NCBI GenBank assembly: GCA_051656605.1 | Contig: JBOGCF010000026.1 | Coordinates: 1 to 64,000 of the forward strand | Direction of reading: 5' to 3' | Length of the DNA stretch: 64,000 nucleotides | Origin: UBA12018 sp051656605 | GTDB lineage: Bacteria; Bacteroidota; Bacteroidia; Bacteroidales; CAMTPD01 | Part shown: positions 9,358-17,971 of the stretch, piece after piece | Position numbering within the stretch: the first letter of the stretch is position 1 | Layout of the letters: the number at the start of each line of letters is the position of its first letter | Notes under the pieces: generated by a model | The model's database searches: none | The model's input: only the letters and a program-made list of their open reading frames with translations | Told to the model about the DNA's origin: nothing | Program-made: the position numbers and the translations under genes

Positions 9358-9927
9358 ATGAAAAAGATTTTATTATTCGACAATTACGACTCTTTTACAT
9401 ACAACTTGTATCATCTTGTAAGAGAGCTTGGCTACACAGATGTAGAGGTACATCGCAACGATTGTATTTCGCTGGATGAAGTAGAGCGATTCGACAAGAT
9501 TATACTCTCACCGGGACCGGGTATTCCATCCGAAGCCGGCTTGCTTCTTCCACTGATCAAACGCTTTGCTGCGCATAAGAGTATACTGGGCGTTTGTCTC
9601 GGTCATCAGGCTATTGGCGAAGCTTTCGGAGCTTCATTGATCAATCTGCCTTCTGTTTTTCACGGAATCAGTTCGCACATTCAAGTGGTAGAGAACGATG
9701 TCTTGTTTGAAGGGCTTCCTATCCAATTGGAAGTGGGACGCTACCATTCGTGGGCTGTAAGTACCGATGGTTTTCCGAGTCAACTGGCTGTAACGGCTAC
9801 GGATGATGAAGGGATTATCATGGCATTGAAGCACAAAGAATACGATGTGCATGGCATTCAGTTTCACCCCGAATCAGTACTGACTCCGCAAGGAAAAGAA
9901 ATGGTTCTTAACTTCCTAAAGCAATAA
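9358..9927 (+). CDS. trpG: Anthranilate synthase component II (glutamine amidotransferase)
   Basis: This class I glutamine amidotransferase of 189 residues releases ammonia from glutamine for TrpE. The catalytic Cys is in GVCLGHQAIGEAFG (about residues 79-92), and the His-Glu pair is in IQFHPESVLTPQG near the C-terminus. The N-terminal LLFDNYDSFTYNL is the family hallmark. It is a stand-alone subunit, not fused to trpD as in E. coli. It may also serve para-aminobenzoate synthesis, since many bacteria share this subunit; that is family knowledge, not visible here. trpD begins 4 bp after its stop. Confidence 0.95.
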   Translation: MKKILLFDNYDSFTYNLYHLVRELGYTDVEVHRNDCISLDEVERFDKIILSPGPGIPSEAGLLLPLIKRFAAHKSILGVCLGHQAIGEAFGASLINLPSVFHGISSHIQVVENDVLFEGLPIQLEVGRYHSWAVSTDGFPSQLAVTATDDEGIIMALKHKEYDVHGIQFHPESVLTPQGKEMVLNFLKQ

Positions 9928-9931
9928 AGAC

Positions 9932-10927
9932 ATGAAAAGTTTACTCAATAGACTCACCGAACATCAGACGCTCTCGCAAGAGGAAGCACGAAACGTTCTG
10001 ATCAATATGGCTGAAGGAAAGTACAACGACAGTCAGATCTCTGCTTTTCTTACGACCTATCTCATGCGTAGTATCACCATCCAAGAGCTTTTTGGTTTTC
10101 GTGAAGCGTTGTTGATGATGACGCGCCCCGTAGATTTGAAAGAGTTTGATGCCATAGACATCGTTGGTACCGGTGGTGATCATAAAAATACGTTCAATAT
10201 CTCTACGCTTTCGTGTTTTGTAACTGCCGGTGCAGGTTATAAGGTGGCGAAACATGGTAACTTTGGTGCCTCTTCGATCAGTGGAGCTTCCAATGTTTTA
10301 GAGCATTTGGGGATAAAATTTTCAAATGATGAAGATGTGTTAAAACGTTCGATTGAGACCTCTGGAGTTGCCTATCTGCACGCTCCAATGTTTAATGAAG
10401 CAATGAAAAGAGTTGCTCCGGCGCGCAAATCGTTAGGAGTGCGTACGCTATTTAATATACTAGGTCCTCTCGTTAACCCTTCTCGTCCGAACAAAATGCT
10501 GCTTGGCGTGTTTAATTTAAAGTTAGCAAGACTTTATTCTTATCTGTATCAGCATACATCAGAGCAATTTGCGATTGTAAATAGTCTCGATGGATACGAT
10601 GAAATTTCGTTGACATCTCCATTTAAAGTTGTCACCTCAAAGGGAGAATTTATCTATAATCCGGAAGATCTGGATTTCCTGACTTGTTCGCAAGAGTCTC
10701 TTTCTGGTGGAGATTCGGTTGCTTCGGCAGCACAAATATTCTTGGATGTTTTGGAAAATAGCGCGACAGAAGCACAAAAATCATGTGTACTCGCAAATTC
10801 AGCGTTTGCTATTCAAACGGCAAACAATGCTTTAACTATCTCCGAATGTTTGGCGCTGGCAAAAGAATCGCTCGAAAGTGGTGCCGCGAAGAAGTCGTTC
10901 TTGCAATTTCAGTCATTAAACTCGTAA
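9932..10927 (+). CDS. trpD: Anthranilate phosphoribosyltransferase
   Basis: This enzyme transfers the phosphoribosyl group of PRPP to anthranilate, the second step of the pathway. The protein has 331 residues with an N-terminal helical domain and the PRPP-binding glycine-rich loop VGTGGDHKNTFNIST (about residues 74-88). KHGNFGASS follows at the anthranilate site, and RTLFNILGPLVNP is conserved further on. It begins 4 bp after trpG and ends 14 bp before trpC, consistent with one transcript. Confidence 0.95.
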   Translation: MKSLLNRLTEHQTLSQEEARNVLINMAEGKYNDSQISAFLTTYLMRSITIQELFGFREALLMMTRPVDLKEFDAIDIVGTGGDHKNTFNISTLSCFVTAGAGYKVAKHGNFGASSISGASNVLEHLGIKFSNDEDVLKRSIETSGVAYLHAPMFNEAMKRVAPARKSLGVRTLFNILGPLVNPSRPNKMLLGVFNLKLARLYSYLYQHTSEQFAIVNSLDGYDEISLTSPFKVVTSKGEFIYNPEDLDFLTCSQESLSGGDSVASAAQIFLDVLENSATEAQKSCVLANSAFAIQTANNALTISECLALAKESLESGAAKKSFLQFQSLNS

Positions 10928-10941
10928 AAAGATTTATTACT

Positions 10942-11733
10942 ATGAATATCCTGCATACGATTATCGAACAAAAAAAGAAAGAGGTAGAACGTCACAAAGC
11001 GGCTTTTGGTCTCGATCACTTGCTTAGAACACAGTTGCTAGATCGCGAACCTGTATCTTTTAAAGAGTCTATATTGACGTCTTCTCATGGTATAATAGCC
11101 GAGTTTAAAAGAAAATCACCTTCGAAGGGATGGATTCATCCGGATGCTTGCGTGGAGCAAACCATTTTGGCATATTCCGATGCCGGAGCTGCGGCGATAT
11201 CGGTACTTACCGACGAGCACTTCTTTGGCGGTTCGTTGAATGATTTGCGTAGAGCAAGACAACTTACATCAACTCCACTTCTACGCAAAGATTTCATCGT
11301 AGATGACTATCAAATCTATCAGGCAAAAGCTGTGGGTGCAGACTGTATCTTACTTATTGCGGCAGCTTTGTCTGTGCAAGAGGTTACGCATTTTACCCAG
11401 TTGGCTCACTCGCTCGGATTAGAGGTATTGCTAGAGGTGCATAACGAGCAAGAATTGGAAACAATTGTTGCAGGCCCGGATATGGTAGGGGTAAACAACC
11501 GAAACTTAAAGACTTTTGTAACAAGCCTCGAGAATTCTCTTCGTTTGGCCGAGCTGATTCCGGATCAGTTTATCAAGATCTCTGAAAGTGGAATCTCCTC
11601 AACCAATAGTCTGGATACACTAAGAAAAGCAGGATATGATGGATTTCTGATGGGCGAAAACTTTATGAAGCATCATCGTCCCGGTGAAGCTTTGGTTTCG
11701 TTTGCAGGAGCATTACAATCGATGCCAGCTTGA
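10942..11733 (+). CDS. trpC: Indole-3-glycerol phosphate synthase
   Basis: A (beta/alpha)8-barrel enzyme of 263 residues that closes the indole ring. The catalytic lysines are in IAEFKRKSPSKGW and PLLRKDFIVDDYQIYQAK; GVNNRNLKTF and ISESGI near the C-terminus are the other barrel motifs. The start is set at the ATG at 10942 (MNILHTIIEQKKKEVE), because the open frame runs on upstream only through the end of trpD. It is a single-domain enzyme, not fused to TrpF as in E. coli. Confidence 0.95.
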   Translation: MNILHTIIEQKKKEVERHKAAFGLDHLLRTQLLDREPVSFKESILTSSHGIIAEFKRKSPSKGWIHPDACVEQTILAYSDAGAAAISVLTDEHFFGGSLNDLRRARQLTSTPLLRKDFIVDDYQIYQAKAVGADCILLIAAALSVQEVTHFTQLAHSLGLEVLLEVHNEQELETIVAGPDMVGVNNRNLKTFVTSLENSLRLAELIPDQFIKISESGISSTNSLDTLRKAGYDGFLMGENFMKHHRPGEALVSFAGALQSMPA

Positions 11734-11749
11734 AAATAAGAATTCTTCA

Positions 11750-12391
11750 ATGAATCAAAATAACGTACGAATTAAAGTTTGCGGAATGAGGGAGGAAGAG
11801 AATGTCAAATCTCTCATCACGCAACCAATCGATTATATAGGGTTTATTTTCTATGCAAAGTCTCCTCGCTATGTGAGCGAAGAAAGCTATGAAATGATCA
11901 AAAGCTTAGTTTGTTGTTGCAAGAAAACAGGTGTGTTTGTAAATGAAGACTACGAAACTATTCGAAGTATTGTTGCTGCATGCGGATTAGATGCCGTGCA
12001 GCTTCATGGCAATGAGTCACCACAGTTTTGTAACACTGTTAAATCTCTCGGAGTCGAGGTGTTTAAAGTATTCAGTATCGAGAAACCTTCCGATTTATTG
12101 CTTTGTAGTGATTATACGGATGTCGCAGACCTTTTTTTGTTTGACACCAAATGCGCCGGTCACGGTGGCAGCGGAATGAAGTTCGACTGGAGTATCCTTG
12201 ACAATTATATAGGGCAGGTTCCGTTCTTGTTGAGCGGAGGAATCGGCCCCGAAGATTATGAATCCCTTCTTGCCTACAAGCATCCAAAGCTTTACGGAGT
12301 AGACTTAAATAGCAAATTTGAAATTGCGCCAGCATTTAAAGATATAGAAACCCTTTCTTCTTTTATCCACAAATTACGTCACAATGAATAG
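11750..12391 (+). CDS. trpF: Phosphoribosylanthranilate isomerase
   Basis: A 213-residue TIM-barrel isomerase that converts phosphoribosylanthranilate to CdRP. The catalytic Cys is in IKVCGMREEENV (residues 8-19) and the general acid Asp in FLFDTKCAGHGGSG; FLLSGGIGPED binds phosphate. The ATG at 11750 (MNQNNVRIKVCGM) lies 16 bp after the trpC stop. The 3' end overlaps the trpA start by 8 bp, suggesting coupled translation. Confidence 0.94.
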   Translation: MNQNNVRIKVCGMREEENVKSLITQPIDYIGFIFYAKSPRYVSEESYEMIKSLVCCCKKTGVFVNEDYETIRSIVAACGLDAVQLHGNESPQFCNTVKSLGVEVFKVFSIEKPSDLLLCSDYTDVADLFLFDTKCAGHGGSGMKFDWSILDNYIGQVPFLLSGGIGPEDYESLLAYKHPKLYGVDLNSKFEIAPAFKDIETLSSFIHKLRHNE

Positions 12392-13157
12392 AATAGATCT
12401 GTTGTTCGCAACAAAACAAAATAATATCTTATCGGTATACTTCACTGCCGGATTTCCACAATTAAACAGTACATTATCTGTATTAGAAGCTTTACAAGCT
12501 AAAGGTGTAGACATGGTTGAAATCGGAGTTCCGTTTTCAGACCCTTTGGCAGACGGACCAGTGATTCAACAAAGTAGCCACGTGGCTATTCAAAACGGAA
12601 TGAATCTGCGTTTGTTGTTTTCTCAATTGAAAGATGTACGTGAGCGTATCCATATTCCATTGGTACTAATGACTTACTTCAATCCGGTTTTAGTTTTTGG
12701 CTTTGAAGAGTTTTGCAAGCAATGTGCCGAAGTGGGTATTGACGGACTTATTATTCCGGATCTACCTTTTGCAGAATACGAGCAAACGTATAAAGCAATC
12801 ACAGATAAGTACGGATTACACATGGCGATGTTGATTACGCCACAAACCTCTGAGGCGCGTATTCGCCAGATCGATGATCTTACAAACGGATTCATTTATA
12901 TGGTATCTTCGGCTTCCACTACTGGGGCAAAAGATCGCTTCTCGGAAGAACAGATCGGATACTTTGAACGTATCAATGCATTGGAACTGAAGAATCCGCG
13001 TCTTATCGGTTTTGGAATTTCAAACAATACGACCCTTCAATCGGCCTTTAGTCATGCGCGTGGAGCCATTGTAGGAAGTAAGTATGTGCAACTTCTAGGA
13101 TCGGAAAAAAACATTGAGCAATCTGTAGATGCGTTATTTGCATCGTTGGGATTGTAA
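12384..13157 (+). CDS. trpA: Tryptophan synthase alpha chain
   Basis: This 257-residue TIM barrel splits indole-3-glycerol phosphate to indole and glyceraldehyde-3-phosphate. The catalytic Glu is in DMVEIGVPFSDPLADGP and the catalytic Asp in GLIIPDLPFAEY; GFGISNN binds the phosphate. The partner trpB is five genes upstream, so the two subunits are made from opposite ends of the operon. Its start lies inside the end of trpF. It is the last gene before a strong terminator. Confidence 0.95.
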   Translation: MNRIDLLFATKQNNILSVYFTAGFPQLNSTLSVLEALQAKGVDMVEIGVPFSDPLADGPVIQQSSHVAIQNGMNLRLLFSQLKDVRERIHIPLVLMTYFNPVLVFGFEEFCKQCAEVGIDGLIIPDLPFAEYEQTYKAITDKYGLHMAMLITPQTSEARIRQIDDLTNGFIYMVSSASTTGAKDRFSEEQIGYFERINALELKNPRLIGFGISNNTTLQSAFSHARGAIVGSKYVQLLGSEKNIEQSVDALFASLGL

Positions 13158-13176
13158 AAGAGATATCATGATATAA

Positions 13177-13210
13177 AAAGAGAGCGACTCCAAACGGGGT
13201 CGCTCTCTTT
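13177..13210. terminator. Bidirectional terminator between trpA and ansB
   Basis: A 15-bp stem (13177-13191 with 13196-13210, one G-U pair) has a 4-nt loop, an A-rich run on its left and T on its right. It can serve the converging trp and asparaginase transcripts. Confidence 0.8.
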
Positions 13211-13231
13211 GTGTTCATTATGTTGGAGGAA

Positions 13232-14284
13232 TCAATATTCCATAAACATGCGTTGGATTTCTTTTGTGTCTTTTGTTTTAGTCAAAGCCAACATCAAAAG
13301 AACTCTTGATTTAGGAGACCCAAGGAAATATGAAGCTACATATCCGTGCTCGTCATCATTCACCTCACCGTTACGAGGTACCATACCTGTTTGAATGCGG
13401 CTAGATCTTACCACTTGGATACCTTGTTTTACACCTTTATCCAATACGTCCATTACAGCAGGATAAATGTTACCATTACCTACACCTGCATGTACGATTC
13501 CATCTACTTTTGCTTTTACAAGCGCTTCAGCAGGAAGTGGAGATGCATTTGCATAACCATAAAGAATATCAACAACCGGAAGTTTAGTTAGGTTTGTAAC
13601 ATCAAATTCACTTTGAGTTGTGTGACGTCTGATTTGATTTCTAGAGAAGAAAGGAGTTGATTCGTACATTACACCCATAGGACCGTAGTTAGGACATTTG
13701 AATGCATCTACGTTTGTTGTGTTTGTTTTAGTGATGTCGTCTGCACCAAGGATGTAGTCGTTCATCAATACCATTACACCTTTACCTACAGCTTGAGGAT
13801 TTGATGCAAGAGCCACAGCTTTGAACAAGTTCAACGGACCATCAGCACTAAGAGCTGTAGACGGACGCATTGATCCTACCAATACGACTGGTTTGTCGCT
13901 TTTTACGGTTAGATTCAGGAAGTACGCAGTTTCTTCCATAGTATCCGTTCCGTGCGTAATAACGATACCGTCGCAATTACCGGCAGCAAATACTTTGTTG
14001 ATTTCTTTTGCCAATGCCAACCATACGTTGTCATTCATCTCTTGGCTTCCGATATTTGAGATTTGGATTCCTTTGATATCGGCAAGATCCATTAATTGAG
14101 GAACAGCTGCGATCAATTGATCCACTGTAGCAACACCGGCTGTGTAACCTCCCGATGTAGATGTTTCAGCTGCACCGGCAATAGTACCACCTGTTGCAAT
14201 AATAACGATACGTGGTTTGGTTTGTGCTTGTGCGCCTAATACAACAGCAAGCATCAGTACGAATAGTAAACTTAACTTCTTCAT
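13232..14284 (-). CDS. ansB: Type II (periplasmic) L-asparaginase
   Basis: This enzyme hydrolyses asparagine to aspartate and ammonia. The 350-residue protein starts with a signal peptide (about residues 1-20, ending AQA). The two threonine motifs are present: ATGGTIAGA (residues 30-38) and ITHGTDTMEET (109-119). QISNIGSQEMND matches the type II family. Export and these motifs point to the high-affinity periplasmic enzyme used to scavenge nitrogen or feed fumarate respiration. It follows an OprO/P-type porin by 44 bp on the same strand, so the two are likely cotranscribed and the porin may bring in the substrate. Confidence 0.93.
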   Translation of the reverse strand: MKKLSLLFVLMLAVVLGAQAQTKPRIVIIATGGTIAGAAETSTSGGYTAGVATVDQLIAAVPQLMDLADIKGIQISNIGSQEMNDNVWLALAKEINKVFAAGNCDGIVITHGTDTMEETAYFLNLTVKSDKPVVLVGSMRPSTALSADGPLNLFKAVALASNPQAVGKGVMVLMNDYILGADDITKTNTTNVDAFKCPNYGPMGVMYESTPFFSRNQIRRHTTQSEFDVTNLTKLPVVDILYGYANASPLPAEALVKAKVDGIVHAGVGNGNIYPAVMDVLDKGVKQGIQVVRSSRIQTGMVPRNGEVNDDEHGYVASYFLGSPKSRVLLMLALTKTKDTKEIQRMFMEY

Positions 14285-14328
14285 TGTTGAAATTATTAAT
14301 GGTTTTTACTTAGACATTGTCTTAGCAA

Positions 14329-15525
14329 TTAGTTTACGTTGAACAACCATCTGAAGCCTGTGATAAACATGTTTTCGCTATTTCCTTTTGGAAGTCCCGA
14401 AAACATAGCTGTATTCAAGCTTGTGTAACGATAACCGTACGAGAAGTGGAAGTTCAAGTTTGTATTATTAAACGGATAATATTCAAAAACAAAAGCACCA
14501 GTCCATCTGTGAAGAACTTCTGCATTTAGCTCTTTATCTTGACGTTGGTCGTAAATACCTTTTAGCCACATTACAAACTCGTTGTTTTTACCAAAGTTAT
14601 ACTGTGCACGTACAATCGCAGCTTGGTCTCTGGCAAAGATCAAGTTCTCCGCTTTCAAATCAATAGGACCATTTTGACGTACGCTGTTTAGTGTGAATAC
14701 GTTTGAGAAGTCTTCTTGATAGTAATCACCAGTCATATACTCCAGTTGCAAATTTACCGGACCTAGCATAAATTGGTTACCGAAAGTATACCAGTTAGTT
14801 GTTTGGTTTTTGGCAACATTCGTTAGGTTATAACCCCAACGTGTTTTCCAAAGTCCGTTAAATAGATCACCAACCCACAAGAATGAGTAATGGAAAGCAA
14901 AGTCATAGCCCGGCACTGAGAATTCAGGACCCGAAGCGTCTGTTATTTCAAAGTTGAATTGTTGCTTTTTATATGTATAGGCTGCATTGATACCTGTAGA
15001 GTATCCTTGAAGAGAGCTTCCCGGAAGTGAGTAGAAGTATACATCTGCCGGATTGTATTCAAACTCGAATGTACCAAACTGTACCGGTTGTTTACCCACG
15101 GTAAGATCCCACCCTTTTCCTAGTTTAAAGTTTACAAAAGCAAAGTCGGTGCCGGCAAGGAAGTTGTCTTTACCAAGATCTCCGATCTTGTTTAAACGTT
15201 GTCTCACCAAGTAGCTAATGTTTGGTGTAATGTCACCTTGCAATACTAATTTGAAAGCATTGGCTTTAAACGCAGCAACGTCTTTGGTGTGCTGATTTAC
15301 CGCACCATCAAAGTCGATACGCATATCCATCTTAATATTTAAGAGGTCACGATTCATTTTGATGTTTCGAAATAATCGAAAGTCATTTCTGTTTTGAGCA
15401 ACAGCAGAGTCGATATTTACAACATTCTCTGGCTGTGTCGGCCCTGTTTCGTTCGTGCTAGCAGCGAGCATAGGCTGTGCCAGAAAAAAAGAGCTAAGAC
15501 ATAATGCCGATAGCCATGTTTTCAT
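14329..15525 (-). CDS. OprO/P-family outer-membrane porin
   Basis: A 398-residue exported beta-barrel protein with a signal peptide (MKTWLSALCLSSFFLAQPML, cleavage after AA near residue 22). A short linker with NETGPTQPENV follows, then the conserved barrel start with LNIKMDMRIDFDG and GKQPVQFGTFEFEYNPADVY. Alternating polar and hydrophobic strands run to a C-terminus of FRWLFNVN. It belongs with phosphate/pyrophosphate-selective porin-like proteins, but selectivity cannot be read from sequence. It shares the LDL/MDMRIDFDG and RQRLNK motifs with the second porin at 29515-30579, so they are paralogues. An ATG 42 bp upstream is possible but would bury the signal peptide. Confidence 0.85.
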   Translation of the reverse strand: MKTWLSALCLSSFFLAQPMLAASTNETGPTQPENVVNIDSAVAQNRNDFRLFRNIKMNRDLLNIKMDMRIDFDGAVNQHTKDVAAFKANAFKLVLQGDITPNISYLVRQRLNKIGDLGKDNFLAGTDFAFVNFKLGKGWDLTVGKQPVQFGTFEFEYNPADVYFYSLPGSSLQGYSTGINAAYTYKKQQFNFEITDASGPEFSVPGYDFAFHYSFLWVGDLFNGLWKTRWGYNLTNVAKNQTTNWYTFGNQFMLGPVNLQLEYMTGDYYQEDFSNVFTLNSVRQNGPIDLKAENLIFARDQAAIVRAQYNFGKNNEFVMWLKGIYDQRQDKELNAEVLHRWTGAFVFEYYPFNNTNLNFHFSYGYRYTSLNTAMFSGLPKGNSENMFITGFRWLFNVN

Positions 15526-15947
15526 AACGTTCCTGTTTGGTTTTAGTTTTGTTTTAAATACTAACATAAAGATTAATGATTTAGTTTTGCGTCTTTTTTC
15601 CTTCTTGCGTTACTTATAAGAGTTTAACGATTATTGCATGATACTTTTGAGCGTAAAGACGCAATGATTGGATTGTCTGTTCATTAGTTTATGCAAAACT
15701 ACAACAATCTTGGGGAAGATTAAGTCATTGAATTTTAATAATAGAATGCGATTTGTGAAATATATTCTACATAAAGCCTATATAGACAGTGGTTTGATTA
15801 AAAAATGTTTTAGATTTGAGTTTTAACAATTAAGGAAACCGTAATTTATTGCGTTTTAGACAATGAATTACGGTTATTGTTACATCAAGAAAGCTCAAGC
15901 TTTCAGATTTTAGTGTTATAATGTTTGTTTGTGATAAAGTATAAGTT
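15526..15947. other. Intergenic stretch, no gene
   Basis: About 420 bp of AT-rich DNA. The left part should hold the promoter of the porin-ansB unit. The only clear structure is an inverted repeat at 15837-15875. No open frame with coding character was seen. Confidence 0.6.
15837..15875 (-). terminator. Hairpin, probable terminator of the ThuA gene
   Basis: A 15-bp stem with a 9-nt loop, including one T-G pair: AACCGTAATT at 15837-15846 with its exact complement at 15866-15875, plus an inner 4-bp stem. It lies 73 bp past the ThuA gene stop. The T-run on the minus strand is poor (TTTCCTTAATT), so it may be an RNA-stability element. Confidence 0.45.
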
Positions 15948-16853
15948 TTAATCGATCATAGCGTTTAACTTAACATTATCTTTTGTTGGAAATTGAGCAG
16001 AGGCTTTTTGTTTTACTTTTCCGGTTGCTGCCCATTCGGCACCACGCAGTAGGGTCGTTTGAAAACCCTCGCACTGCATAGCCGGACTTTCGGCAGCTGT
16101 GCTTCCTGCATGTCCCAGCATGGTGTGAAACACCCTGCCTTTTCCATATTTAACGGTAAATAGCAACGGCTCTTCACGGCCCGACCCGCCGGTAGCTTTG
16201 TCAGAGAAAGCTGTGTAAAGCAAGCACTCGATATTGCCCGGACCCCTCATGCGGTCGTATAGTTCGTCCTTTGCATGAAGCCACTGTTGAGGCAAGCCCT
16301 TTACAATAGGATGGTCTTGATTGCGTTTGGTGAGTACATATTCGTGCTGTTGTCCGTGCGAACCGCCTGCTCCGGGAGTGCTATCTTTTACAAGTTTTCC
16401 ATCTTGCCAATAGACCCAAGGTCCCGATTTTTCGTTTCTACCTTCCCAGCCGCCCAGTGCGATGATCTCATTAAAATCTTTCCAGTCGGGAAACGCATTG
16501 TCGGCAGCATGGTATACCACCACGCCTCCACCTTTGGAAACGAATTCAAGGAAACCGTCTTGGGTTTGTTGCGGCCAGTGATCGCCATTGTAGTCGAGTA
16601 CTACTAGATCAAAAGGTTTGAAGTCGAGGATAAAGTTCGACATGTCTTTTCCTTTCTCGGGCGAAATGGCTACCTCCACATCAAATAACCTCGATCCCTC
16701 AAGTATATTTTCAAGAATCGGATAACTCACGGGCCAGTTGTGGTTGTTTTGGCCAGTAATCAAAAGAGTTTTGATAGGTTTTGCCGCAAATGTACAGAGC
16801 GGCATCAGAAGAGACAATAGCGATGCTACTGCCAATGATACAACGTGTTTCAT
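15948..16853 (-). CDS. Exported ThuA-domain protein
   Basis: A 301-residue protein with a signal peptide (about residues 1-23, ending TFAA) and a ThuA fold, related to class I glutamine amidotransferases. Visible motifs are TLLITGQNNHNW, LVVLDYNGDHWP, GGGVVVYHAADNAFPDW, HDELYDRM-like AKDELYDRM, and GRVFHTMLGH near the C-terminus. ThuA proteins are tied to trehalose and other disaccharide utilisation, often with 3-keto sugar enzymes, but none lies next to this gene, so no substrate is assigned. The ATG at 16853 is preferred to a GTG two codons upstream. A near-consensus promoter (TTTG, 18 bp, TATATTTA) lies upstream on the minus strand. Confidence 0.82.
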   Translation of the reverse strand: MKHVVSLAVASLLSLLMPLCTFAAKPIKTLLITGQNNHNWPVSYPILENILEGSRLFDVEVAISPEKGKDMSNFILDFKPFDLVVLDYNGDHWPQQTQDGFLEFVSKGGGVVVYHAADNAFPDWKDFNEIIALGGWEGRNEKSGPWVYWQDGKLVKDSTPGAGGSHGQQHEYVLTKRNQDHPIVKGLPQQWLHAKDELYDRMRGPGNIECLLYTAFSDKATGGSGREEPLLFTVKYGKGRVFHTMLGHAGSTAAESPAMQCEGFQTTLLRGAEWAATGKVKQKASAQFPTKDNVKLNAMID

Positions 16854-16945
16854 GGTCACAAAGCATTAAATTAAGTAATTGTTATTGAGGCTTAAATATA
16901 GTGTATCTACAACAAAGGCAAATCATTTTATCGAAAAATAAATGC

Positions 16946-16953
16946 TATATTTG
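16946..16953 (+). promoter_or_regulatory. -7 promoter element of the cyclophilin gene
   Basis: TATATTTG matches TAnnTTTG and predicts transcription from about 16960. This rules out the ATG at 16942 as the start codon and supports the one at 16993. Confidence 0.55.
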
Positions 16954-16992
16954 TGTATAAGTAAACAAAAAGGATCAATTCATTATTACGTT

Positions 16993-17799
16993 ATGAGATT
17001 GTTGAAGAAATTATGTTTATTAGCCGTTTTAGTTTGTAGCGTGCTGCCTGCGTTTGCAGAAGTCGTTGTGATTAAAACAAATGTGGGCACGATGAAAATC
17101 AAGTTACACGACGATGTGCCGCGCCACAAAGAATACTTCCTCAAGTTGGTACGTGACGGATATTTCGACGAGACGTTATTCTATCGCACCATCAGCTATT
17201 TTATTGTACAAGGAGGAGCTCAAGACTCAAAAGCGGCACCTCCCGGAATGAAAGTCGGTTATTTTGACCGATCGATGGAGATACCTTCCGAGATGAAACC
17301 GCATTACTTTCCTAAAAAAGGAGCTTTGGCCGCACCACGTCATGGTGATGATGTGAATCCGGAGAAACGTTCCGATATGTCACAATTCTTTATCGTTTCG
17401 GGCAGGGTATACCCGGAAGCGGAAATCACCAACATGGAGCGTGAAAAAAACAATCCCATCAAACGCAAAGCAATGGACCGTTTTTACAAACCGGTAAAAG
17501 CAGAGATGGACTCACTAAAGTTGGGCAATCCTGAAGAATACAACAGGCGTGTGGTAGAAATCAATGCCAAAGTCGATTCGGTACTTCGCGCTACGCCCGG
17601 ACACTTGCTTTTTACTCCGGAAGAAAAAGAAGCATATACTACTGTGGGCGGATGCCATTATTTGACCGACGACTATACCATCTTCGGGCAATTGATCGAA
17701 GGCTATGATGTGTTAGACATTATAGCAAACCAAGAAACCGACCTCAATGATCGTCCCAAGAAAGACATCCGTATGCTAAAAGTCTACGTAGAACAATAA
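16993..17799 (+). CDS. Exported peptidyl-prolyl cis-trans isomerase, cyclophilin type
   Basis: A 268-residue cyclophilin with a signal peptide (MRLLKKLCLLAVLVCSVLPA, cleavage after FA near residue 22) that would help fold proteins in the periplasm. Conserved segments are VVIKTNVGTMKIKLHDDVP, ETLFYRTISYFIVQGG and a C-terminal YTIFGQLIEGYDVLDIIA. Compared with short cyclophilins it has a roughly 80-residue charged insertion (about residues 135-215) before the last strands. Here the catalytic Arg-type loop FHRVI is replaced by FYRTIS. A paralogue without the insertion lies at 44544-45224. A strong terminator follows 18 bp after the stop. Confidence 0.88.
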   Translation: MRLLKKLCLLAVLVCSVLPAFAEVVVIKTNVGTMKIKLHDDVPRHKEYFLKLVRDGYFDETLFYRTISYFIVQGGAQDSKAAPPGMKVGYFDRSMEIPSEMKPHYFPKKGALAAPRHGDDVNPEKRSDMSQFFIVSGRVYPEAEITNMEREKNNPIKRKAMDRFYKPVKAEMDSLKLGNPEEYNRRVVEINAKVDSVLRATPGHLLFTPEEKEAYTTVGGCHYLTDDYTIFGQLIEGYDVLDIIANQETDLNDRPKKDIRMLKVYVEQ

Positions 17800-17817
17800 A
17801 TTTTCGACTCATACTTC

Positions 17818-17863
17818 AAAGCCTCTGTAAACCGGTAAACGCCTGTTTGCAGAGGCTTTTTTT
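17818..17863 (+). terminator. Terminator of the cyclophilin gene
   Basis: A 15-bp stem (17818-17832 with 17845-17859, one G-U pair) is followed by a run of T to 17863. Confidence 0.85.
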
Positions 17864-17923
17864 GTGTCTTCAAAAAAAGAATTCAGATGATTAACATTAT
17901 TTAATCGCATAAACTACACAACA

Positions 17924-17945
17924 ATACGATGAAGTCGTATGTTTG
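17924..17945 (+). promoter_or_regulatory. Promoter and candidate BlaI operator, first cassette
   Basis: ATACGA (17924-17929) and TCGTAT (17935-17940) form a perfect inverted repeat with a 5-bp spacer. It overlaps the -7 box TATGTTTG at 17938-17945. A repressor bound here would block the promoter. The half-site ATACGA also occurs at 19902-19907 between the promoter elements of the second cassette. Confidence 0.55.
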
Positions 17946-17971
17946 CATTATAGTCGTAATACATTGAGTTT

